Assembly: GCA_023251215.1 (NCBI GenBank)
Contig: JAHEZF010000141.1
Location: 1 to 5,213, forward strand
Direction of reading: 5' to 3'
Origin: Sphingobacteriales bacterium
GTDB lineage: Bacteria > Bacteroidota > Bacteroidia > Chitinophagales > Chitinophagaceae
Length of the DNA: 5,213 bases
Shown piece after piece: positions 1-4,166 of this stretch. Below the pieces are notes generated by a model, which saw nothing but the letters and a program-made list of their open reading frames with translations, was not told where the DNA came from and did no database searches. The translations under genes were made by a program, and so were the position numbers. The first letter of the stretch is position 1. Each line of letters starts with the position of its first letter.

Positions 1-84
1 GATTATTTTAAGATCAGGACCGTTGCCATCATTGTTAACAAAAATGCTTTACCGGCGATGATCAGAAAAAAACTGAACCTGTAA
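1..84 (+). CDS. C-terminal end of an unidentified protein (partial)
   Basis: Frame 1 is open from the window edge to a TAA at 82-84, giving 27 residues that begin DYFKIRTVAIIV and end in MIRKKLNL. The other two plus frames are closed by stops within this stretch. A short hydrophobic patch (VAIIV) followed by a basic tail could be the end of a membrane or soluble protein; I do not recognise the family. A hairpin starts seven bases after the stop, and the next gene converges from the minus strand, which fits this being a genuine gene end. Too little is present to assign a function. Confidence 0.5.
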   Translation, partial: DYFKIRTVAIIVNKNALPAMIRKKLNL

Positions 85-90
85 TAAATA

Positions 91-130
91 TTAAAGCAGC
101 CCCGCCCATGCGTGGGATGATCTGCTTTAA
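91..130. terminator. Hairpin between convergent genes, candidate bidirectional terminator
   Basis: The arms TTAAAGCAG (91-99) and CTGCTTTAA (122-130) are perfect 9-base inverted repeats. They enclose a second short stem, CCCA (105-108) with TGGG (113-116). The hairpin sits between the plus-strand stop at 84 and the minus-strand stop at 161. On the plus strand it is followed by AAAAGG and then five T residues (135-139). The T-tract is displaced from the stem, so termination efficiency is uncertain. Confidence 0.55.
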
Positions 131-160
131 AAGGTTTTTCCGTAATAATTTATTTGAAAA

Positions 161-724
161 TTATTTTTGAATGGTCACTTTCGTTCCCACCGGGGAAAAA
201 CTATATATCTCTTCCACATCATCCCGCTTCATGGAGATACAACCCAGGGTCCAGTTTTTATACCGGTCAATTACAAAATCTTCGTGCGGCCAGGTGCCGT
301 GTATGCCGATTCCGCCGCCGATCCTTGCATTGGCCGGTATCTCGCCTCTTTCTTTTCGCCGATTGAATTTTTCACGGCTTTCCCGTGTGGGATAATCGAG
401 TGACAAAAAGCGGTACCATTTTTCGTGGATGCGTTTGCCGTTGATATGAAAAGTCCCTTCGGGGGTATTCTTATCGCCTTCCATTTTTTTATCTTCCAGA
501 CTGCTATTGCCAAATACCACAGGGTAGGTAGCATACCAACCTTTGTCATCATATATGTTCAGTTCATAATCCGACTTATCAATGAGAAGGTAAACGGTTC
601 CTACCGGACTGTTGGAGCCAGTACGAAATCTCTTATATGTTTTTGACCGGGTGGAGTAATGAATATCCGAGGCAAGTAAACTGCTTCCAAGGACAACGGA
701 GGTGAGGACAATAAGGTTTTTCAT
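161..724 (-). CDS. L,D-transpeptidase, YkuD-fold (ErfK/YbiS-like), exported
   Basis: Predicted cell-wall enzyme of 187 residues. Members of this family form 3-3 cross-links in peptidoglycan or attach proteins to it, using a catalytic cysteine in the periplasm. I chose the ATG at 724; an in-frame GTG two codons earlier is possible but less attractive. The N-terminus (MKNLIVLTSVVLGSSLLAS) is a Sec signal peptide without a lipobox. The YkuD core then shows a strand-rich start (VYLLIDKSDYELNIYDD), the GDKNTPEGTFHI motif (residues 83-94), an HGT motif with the expected histidine (142-144), and TLGCISM containing the likely catalytic Cys162. The cysteine context is TLGCIS rather than the common SHGCIR. 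Family assignment is firm. Whether it cross-links, attaches a protein or hydrolyses cannot be told. No clear promoter or Shine-Dalgarno site is visible; it is separated from the next minus-strand gene by a strong terminator, so it is probably transcribed alone. Confidence 0.92.
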   Translation of the reverse strand: MKNLIVLTSVVLGSSLLASDIHYSTRSKTYKRFRTGSNSPVGTVYLLIDKSDYELNIYDDKGWYATYPVVFGNSSLEDKKMEGDKNTPEGTFHINGKRIHEKWYRFLSLDYPTRESREKFNRRKERGEIPANARIGGGIGIHGTWPHEDFVIDRYKNWTLGCISMKRDDVEEIYSFSPVGTKVTIQK

Positions 725-884
725 CTGCACAAGATCGTTTTTGAGAATTGCTGTAATCAGTAACCTTTCATTCTACAAACGAAGTGCCCTAAAAATTTAT
801 TTTGAGTGATGGAGACGTTTTAACGTGACGTTTAGAAAAAAAAACTCTTTCTGTTATTATGATACAAGGTTTATCCCCTAAGTA

Positions 885-924
885 AAAAACAAAAAAAGCC
901 GGTCTCGTTTCAAAAGAGACCGGC
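885..924 (-). terminator. Intrinsic terminator of the sigma / anti-sigma / barrel operon
   Basis: On the minus strand, GCCGGTCTC and GAGACCGGC form a perfect 9-base stem (plus coordinates 898-906 and 916-924) around a 9-base loop. It is followed at once by TTTTTTTGTTTTTT (897 down to 884 or so). This is a textbook rho-independent terminator. It lies about 97 bases after the stop of the beta-barrel gene and upstream of the L,D-transpeptidase gene, so it separates the two transcription units. Confidence 0.88.
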
Positions 925-990
925 GCAATGTGATCAAAAAAACCACACGGGAAAACGAGGTATAAAAAATTTCCCATTCCTTATTCTCTT

Positions 991-1020
991 TTCCCCTGAA
1001 GGGGGAAGGTTGGGATGGGG
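991..1020. repeat. GC-rich palindrome with G-rich tail, probable dispersed repeat
   Basis: TTCCCC (991-996) and GGGGAA (1002-1007) form an inverted repeat around TGAAG, followed by GGTTGGGATGGGG up to the stop codon of the beta-barrel gene. The base composition (runs of C and G) is unlike the AT-rich surroundings. I associate this kind of sequence with dispersed intergenic repeats of Bacteroidota genomes; that is recollection and must be checked by copy number. It could also add mRNA 3' stability just after the barrel gene. Confidence 0.45.
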
Positions 1021-1021
1021 G

Positions 1022-1897
1022 CTACCAGTTACTGAAACGGAAACCGAAATTATAAGGCGTTATATCCAGCCCCCGTTCATACATACTTTTAAAAGCATAA
1101 GACCCATAGAAACGAACCGGCCCCAGCGACAGTTCAGCTACATAAGAAAGCTTCCATCTTTCCAGTTCAAAATCATCTTTTGCTTTCTTTTTGTCTTCAT
1201 CGGAAGTGATGGTCTTATTGCGGGCATTATACAGGTAGCCTGCACTTATGCCAAAGCTGAGTCCAAAGCCATCATGCCGGCTGGGAGTAAAATTAAAGTT
1301 GAGCATTATGGGAACGGTGAGATAATCGGCGGCCAATTTGTTTTTATCGTAGGAACGTCCCACAGTGCCATCCAGAATCACACGGGGCGGGTTGACAGTA
1401 GCCGGCGGATTGGCCTGGTAACGGATGGGCTGTTTGTAATAATAGTTATTTAATTCAAGCCCCAAACCATATTTGAAATTCAATACATGTTTGGCCATAT
1501 TCAGCTTTTGCATAAAGAACCAGATATTTACATTCCTCGACTTTGCATCTTTCAGCTCGAACCATGTACTGTTGCTTCCGGGAGCGTATTGCTGGGCGGC
1601 AGTACTGCTGTAGCTGGTATTGTCCGTATAGTTGGAAAACCCAAGATCTACTATCCACCAGTTGGTACTGATATTGGAAGATTTTTTACCATGGCGGCTT
1701 TTCATTTTATATTCCCGGTCACGAATTACTTCCCGATCCTTGCTGCCTGGTTTGCGGATAATGATCATGCCGCCAATGCGAATTGTGTCACCTTCGCCGC
1801 CTGGATTTTTTTTACCGGTTGTGTCAGTCTGCGCAAAACCCGAAGTAATTGTACCTAAGATGATGCACAGGGTAATGATCCTTTTCATGTTCTTCAT
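1022..1897 (-). CDS. Outer-membrane beta-barrel protein (porin-family, PorT/OMP_b-brl-like)
   Basis: A 291-residue protein with an N-terminal signal peptide (about residues 1-22, ending SGFAQ). A polar glycine/lysine-rich segment follows (23-78), containing DTIRIGGMIIIRK. The remainder (about 79-291) alternates short amphipathic strands rich in Tyr, Phe and Trp with polar loops, for example WWIVDLGFSNY, FKYGLGLELNNYYY, YLTVPIMLNFNF, FGLSFGISAGYLY, LSLGPVRFYGSYAF. It ends in NFGFRFSNW, with a terminal aromatic residue as is usual for outer-membrane barrels. The strand count looks compatible with an 8-10 strand barrel. Translation starts at the ATG at 1897; a second ATG lies three codons in, and the leader is an A-rich tract with no Shine-Dalgarno site, normal for Bacteroidota. 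It is the last gene of the operon, 83 bases after the anti-sigma gene. Ligand or role is unknown; it may be a structural output or a sensor of the sigma system. Confidence 0.85.
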   Translation of the reverse strand: MKNMKRIITLCIILGTITSGFAQTDTTGKKNPGGEGDTIRIGGMIIIRKPGSKDREVIRDREYKMKSRHGKKSSNISTNWWIVDLGFSNYTDNTSYSSTAAQQYAPGSNSTWFELKDAKSRNVNIWFFMQKLNMAKHVLNFKYGLGLELNNYYYKQPIRYQANPPATVNPPRVILDGTVGRSYDKNKLAADYLTVPIMLNFNFTPSRHDGFGLSFGISAGYLYNARNKTITSDEDKKKAKDDFELERWKLSYVAELSLGPVRFYGSYAFKSMYERGLDITPYNFGFRFSNW

Positions 1898-1980
1898 TTT
1901 TATTTTTTAATTGTTTGTTATGCTGAATTTATCAAAGACTTTCCGACTGCGTTATTCCCGTCCGTACAGGTTGGCGATGG

Positions 1981-3105
1981 TTATTTGAGTTTGATAGCCA
2001 GTCCGCCTACCAGCAGCCGGTCATCGTCATCAGTAGCGTTGATGTTGGTTTTTTTCTCAAAGAAGCGAACAGCTTTCCTTAAAAAGCCCCGGTTCTTTTT
2101 GTTATTACCGCCTTCCTCAAGGTTGGCAAAAACAGCTTCCGGTTTCTTATTGGTATACGTTTGTTCATTTGGAATTGTTACAGGAGTTCTGGGTATGATG
2201 CCAGGTTTTTTTATTTCGCCAGCTGTATTGACGATAGCAACATCAACTTTGGATGCATTGTTATTTATATTAGGATTGTTAAGAGGCTGGGGAAGATTAT
2301 TGGATGGCTTCTGATTATTTTCAACGATCAATGGTTGTTCTTTTTTTACCGGAACAGATAATTTACCTTGTCTTTCATTGCTATCGTTAGTCTTAAGCTT
2401 AACAGCTACATCTCTGTTTGCTTGTTTTGAAACGGGTGCAACAGCCGGCTGAATAGTATTGGCAATTAAAGGCCGGGTAGATTGCTTGCTTTCCTCCTTA
2501 TTGGTCACAACAGGGTTTTCAGTATTTGTTTTTTGCCCCTTGTCAGAAGCTTTTGCAATTTTATTGCCCGAAGAAGATTTTTTATTCAATACAATAATTG
2601 CGGTAATACTTGCAAACAGGATCAATGCAGCCGCAGCGGCTATTCTCCACCAGCGTACCGGAATTGAACGGTCCCGATAGTTATCGGGATTTTCTTCTCT
2701 TCTGTATAATGATTCTTTGCCCGCGAAAATAATTTTTTCAGGTTGAAGCTTTGTTTTCAACAGGACAGCAAGTTCTTCTTTTGCTGACGGATGATTGGTT
2801 ATAAATTGATCAACGCCTGTTTTTTGTTCATTCGTTAACTCGTTATCCAAATAAAGCAAAAGCCATTCCTGGTAATTGGCCAGGTTCACCGGTGAATTGT
2901 CTTCCTGCTTTAATAATTGTCCTTTGTTTTCAAATGTAATATCAGTATCCGGAACCAGCTTGTATTGAAACAATATGTCCAGTTCTTCTTTGAGATCAGG
3001 ATTTTTCTGAATAAAATCTTCCACCATGCGGCGGTCACCGCTGTCCAGTTCATTATCCATGTACAGGATAAAATACTCTTCGTAATTATGGCGGTCTATT
3101 TTCAT
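1981..3105 (-). CDS. Membrane protein with duplicated cytoplasmic module, probable anti-sigma factor
   Basis: A 374-residue protein following the ECF sigma gene. Residues 7-50 and 77-120 are an ungapped tandem duplication at a 70-residue period, identical at 20 of 44 positions; key matches are NY.E...LY.DNEL and P..KEEL..L...KL. A single transmembrane helix follows (about 154-173, RIAAAAALILFASITAIIVL) with the basic RWWR on its cytoplasmic side, so the duplicated half is cytoplasmic and the rest periplasmic. Residues 175-335 are low complexity, rich in Asn, Lys, Pro, Gln and Thr. The C-terminal 39 residues look ordered: GFLRKAVRFFEKKTNINA, DDDD (359-362), then LLVGGLAIKLK. I infer the anti-sigma role from gene order, topology and helical N-terminal modules. 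There is no cysteine anywhere in the protein, so this is not a zinc-binding anti-sigma domain. The start at 3105 is the only plausible one: an in-frame stop lies at 3145-3147 with no ATG in between, and the next Met is inside the first module. Confidence 0.75.
   Translation of the reverse strand: MKIDRHNYEEYFILYMDNELDSGDRRMVEDFIQKNPDLKEELDILFQYKLVPDTDITFENKGQLLKQEDNSPVNLANYQEWLLLYLDNELTNEQKTGVDQFITNHPSAKEELAVLLKTKLQPEKIIFAGKESLYRREENPDNYRDRSIPVRWWRIAAAAALILFASITAIIVLNKKSSSGNKIAKASDKGQKTNTENPVVTNKEESKQSTRPLIANTIQPAVAPVSKQANRDVAVKLKTNDSNERQGKLSVPVKKEQPLIVENNQKPSNNLPQPLNNPNINNNASKVDVAIVNTAGEIKKPGIIPRTPVTIPNEQTYTNKKPEAVFANLEEGGNNKKNRGFLRKAVRFFEKKTNINATDDDDRLLVGGLAIKLK
2156..2182 (-). promoter_or_regulatory. 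Internal ECF-type promoter-like sequence within the anti-sigma gene
   Basis: On the minus strand TGTAAC (2182-2177) is followed after 17 bases by CGTA (2159-2156). It shares further bases with the sigma-gene promoter: CTGTAACA, then TTCCAAA, then ACGTAT. A transcript from here would start about 250 bases upstream of the beta-barrel start and give that gene extra expression. The sequence also encodes residues of the periplasmic linker, so it may be fortuitous. Confidence 0.35.
2672..2689. repeat. Perfect palindrome TCCCGATA-GT-TATCGGGA inside the anti-sigma gene
   Basis: Both 8-base arms match perfectly around a GT centre. It encodes part of PDNYRDRS, between the second duplicated module and the transmembrane helix of the anti-sigma protein, a place where a linker tolerates change. 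I recall near-identical TCCCGATAGCTATCGGGA palindromes as frequent in Bacteroidota genomes; that needs a genome-wide count. Confidence 0.55.
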
Positions 3106-3106
3106 G

Positions 3107-3190
3107 ATGTCTGATGTCTGAGGTCTGATGTCTGAGGTCGGATGTCAGAAGAGTTTTGTGTTCGTACCTCGTACTTCTGACCTCAGACTT
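3107..3190. repeat. Two inverted arrays of 7-base repeats between the sigma and anti-sigma genes
   Basis: Six tandem heptamers of the form A(T/G)GTCTG, with two degenerate copies, run from 3107 to 3148: ATGTCTG, ATGTCTG, AGGTCTG, ATGTCTG, AGGTCGG, ATGTCAG. After about 14 bases, four heptamers of the same family run on the other strand from 3190 to 3163: AAGTCTG, AGGTCAG, AAGTACG, AGGTACG. The arrays can pair with each other, for example GTCAGAAG (3144-3151) with CTTCTGAC (3174-3181), or GTCTGAGGTC (3130-3139) with GACCTCAGAC (3179-3188). The element occupies nearly the whole 91-base gap and ends two bases before the anti-sigma ATG. Confidence 0.85.
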
Positions 3191-3196
3191 CGTTTT

Positions 3197-3682
3197 TCAA
3201 ATTACATTTTCCATTTTTACCAGCCATTCTTTCAGTTGTATCCTTGCCCGGTGCAGGTACACTTTCACCTGGCTTTCATTAAGTCCGGTTATCCGGCCAA
3301 TTTCTTCGTAGCTGTATCCTTCGTAGTCTTTCAACAGAACAAGGGAACGCTGTGTCTCATTCAACCGGCTCAATGCTTCTTCCAATATCTTTTTTAAATT
3401 ATTGGCTGGCCGGTTCTGCACTTTTGATTCATCGCTGAATTCATCCCGCAATTGTATCCTTTTTACTTTCCTGATGTGATCGATCATCTGGTGATAGGCC
3501 ACAGTAAAAAGATAAGATTTACTTTTCCGGGCATCTATCTCATCAAGGTTGCGCCACATTTTTTCAAAAGCGGTCTGTACCACATCTCTTGCATCTTCTT
3601 CATGCCGGAGATTTTTCAGGATGAAACGATACACATTATCTGCGTAGGCGGTCACACATTCATTGTATTCTCGTTCAGTCAT
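3197..3682 (-). CDS. ECF-subfamily RNA polymerase sigma-70 factor
   Basis: A 161-residue sigma factor that would direct core RNA polymerase to a small set of promoters. The sigma-2 domain covers about residues 8-75, with the region 2.1-2.2 helix ending EEDARDVVQTAFEKMWRNL and the promoter-melting part KSYLFTVAYHQMIDHIRK. A linker (about 76-100) leads to sigma-4 (about 102-153), with LNETQRSLVLLKDYEGYSYEEI and the helix-turn-helix GLNESQVKVYLHRARIQLKEW that reads the -35 element. Sigma-1 and sigma-3 are absent, as expected for the ECF group. I start at the ATG at 3682 (MTEREYNE). An ATG 13 codons upstream would translate a GC-rich hairpin into PPQAG, which is unlikely to be protein. It is the first gene of the operon, 91 bases before the probable anti-sigma gene. 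Its own upstream region carries an ECF-type promoter, suggesting autoregulation. Confidence 0.93.
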   Translation of the reverse strand: MTEREYNECVTAYADNVYRFILKNLRHEEDARDVVQTAFEKMWRNLDEIDARKSKSYLFTVAYHQMIDHIRKVKRIQLRDEFSDESKVQNRPANNLKKILEEALSRLNETQRSLVLLKDYEGYSYEEIGRITGLNESQVKVYLHRARIQLKEWLVKMENVI

Positions 3683-3689
3683 AAACAGT

Positions 3690-3704
3690 CCCGCCTGGGG
3701 CGGG
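3690..3704. repeat. CCCGCC-TGG-GGCGGG hairpin in the sigma-gene leader
   Basis: A perfect 6-base GC-only stem with a 3-base loop lies 8 to 22 bases upstream of the sigma start codon. It is downstream of the inferred transcription start, so it would fold in the mRNA leader where a ribosome must bind. The sequence resembles dispersed CCCGCC/GGCGGG palindromes I know from Bacteroidota, and may simply be such a repeat. Confidence 0.6.
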
Positions 3705-3742
3705 AGATAAAAGTACTTCAAATAACCCGAAGCTTTCTGTAA

Positions 3743-3768
3743 TACGTTCCCGGTTTTGGAATGTTACA
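3743..3768 (-). promoter_or_regulatory. ECF-type promoter of the sigma operon (-35 TGTAAC, -10 CGTA)
   Basis: On the minus strand TGTAAC (3768-3763), continuing as ATTCC, is followed after 16 bases by CGTA (3746-3743). This matches the usual ECF layout of a conserved AAC-containing -35 and a CGT-type -10 at 16-17 bases. The inferred start is near 3735, giving a leader of about 53 bases that contains the GC hairpin. The same motif precedes the upstream small gene. An imperfect dyad (TTCTGTA at 3735-3741 with TACAGAA at 3765-3771) overlaps the whole promoter and could be an operator. Confidence 0.65.
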
Positions 3769-3806
3769 GAAGGGCATAATTATTTTCAAACCCGGAAGCC
3801 TGGAAA

Positions 3807-4019
3807 TCAGTATGAAGAAGTGAAAGAAAAGAATTGCCGGGACAGCGTTTCCCAGATCATTCCGCCCGGAGCCTGCCTTTCTTTTTTGGGACATTGATCC
3901 ATGCTTTCTTTGCAGCAAGCCGGTTTCCCCTTTTTTCTGTAAGAAGAATTTAATATCGTAAGGCTTGCTGCCAGTAAAAAGGCGATAAAGCCAAATCGTA
4001 AAAGACTTTTTTTCTGCAT
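3807..4019 (-). CDS. Small exported or membrane-anchored Cys-containing protein, unknown function
   Basis: A 70-residue protein. Residues 6-24 (LLRFGFIAFLLAASLTILN) are hydrophobic after a basic start (MQKK), forming a signal peptide or anchor. The remainder is hydrophilic and has three cysteines in ACCKESMDQCPKK (about 34-46), then a C-terminal part GGMIWETLSRQFFSFTSSY with several aromatics. I believe similar short proteins occur in related Bacteroidota, but I cannot name a family. Support for it being real: a plausible secretion signal, a strong ECF-type promoter 20-50 bases upstream, and no competing gene. The cysteine cluster could bind metal or form disulfides in the periplasm. It lies 124 bases upstream of the sigma start in the same orientation, and read-through into the sigma operon is possible since no clear terminator separates them. 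Confidence 0.68.
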   Translation of the reverse strand: MQKKSLLRFGFIAFLLAASLTILNSSYRKKGKPACCKESMDQCPKKERQAPGGMIWETLSRQFFSFTSSY

Positions 4020-4027
4020 AACAGCCG

Positions 4028-4047
4028 CTTTCGTGATAGGACGAAAG
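4028..4047. promoter_or_regulatory. Operator-like inverted repeat CTTTCGT-N6-ACGAAAG
   Basis: Perfect 7-base arms at 4028-4034 and 4041-4047 flank GATAGG. The dyad covers the CGTC -10 element and the expected transcription start of the 70-residue gene. It could be bound by a regulator or fold at the 5' end of the transcript. Function is inferred only from position. Confidence 0.35.
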
Positions 4048-4066
4048 TAGTTACCAAAATGTTACA
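4040..4066 (-). promoter_or_regulatory. ECF-type promoter of the small Cys-protein gene (-35 TGTAAC, -10 CGTC)
   Basis: On the minus strand TGTAAC (4066-4061), continuing as ATTTT, is followed after 17 bases by CGTC (4043-4040). CGTC is the common -10 core for ECF sigma factors. The expected start is near 4033, leaving a leader of roughly 14 bases before the ATG at 4019. It shares CTGTAACATT with the sigma-operon promoter, which suggests both are read by the sigma factor encoded here. Confidence 0.68.
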
Positions 4067-4114
4067 GCAAATCTAAAATTAGTTGCCGGCAGTTTGAATC
4101 GCATCTTTGTTTGA

Positions 4115-4148
4115 TTTGAGTGGTAGCTGACAACTTCAGTTATATTTG
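4115..4148 (+). promoter_or_regulatory. Housekeeping Bacteroidota-type promoter of kbl
   Basis: TATATTTG (4141-4148) matches the Bacteroidota -7 consensus TAnnTTTG. A TTTG (4115-4118) lies 22 bases before it as the candidate -33 element, slightly farther than usual. Transcription would start near 4153, giving a leader of about 14 bases. This promoter is unlike the ECF-type ones on the other strand, so kbl is probably not part of the sigma regulon. Confidence 0.6.
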
Positions 4149-4166
4149 TTCCACAAACTGAATTGT

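Noticed and set aside
271..552. Second minus-strand frame inside the L,D-transpeptidase gene
   Set aside because: Overlaps the YkuD core in another frame; the frame with the HGT and GCIS catalytic motifs is the real one.
814..833. Direct repeat GACGTTT (814-820 and 827-833) upstream of the L,D-transpeptidase gene
   Set aside because: Only two short copies, and no -35 element at a suitable distance for reading the minus-strand CGTC as an ECF -10.
789..977. Minus-strand open frame of 62 codons in the gap after the barrel gene
   Set aside because: It runs through the intrinsic terminator hairpin and its T-tract, has Phe/Lys-rich composition typical of translated AT-rich spacer, and shows no recognisable motif or start context.
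1010..1453. Plus-strand open frame of 147 codons
   Set aside because: Lies entirely antisense to the beta-barrel gene, whose signal peptide, strand pattern and terminal aromatic residue are convincing. Its own start overlaps the G-rich repeat.
1487..1858. Plus-strand open frame of 123 codons
   Set aside because: Antisense shadow of the beta-barrel gene, with no promoter and no family motif.
3128..3397. Plus-strand open frame beginning in the heptamer arrays
   Set aside because: Antisense to the sigma-4 region of the ECF factor and begins in repeat DNA.
3683..3721. Longer start of the sigma factor, adding 13 residues
   Set aside because: The extension would translate the CCCGCC/GGCGGG hairpin as PPQAG. 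The ATG at 3682 fits the usual ECF length and the start of sigma-2.
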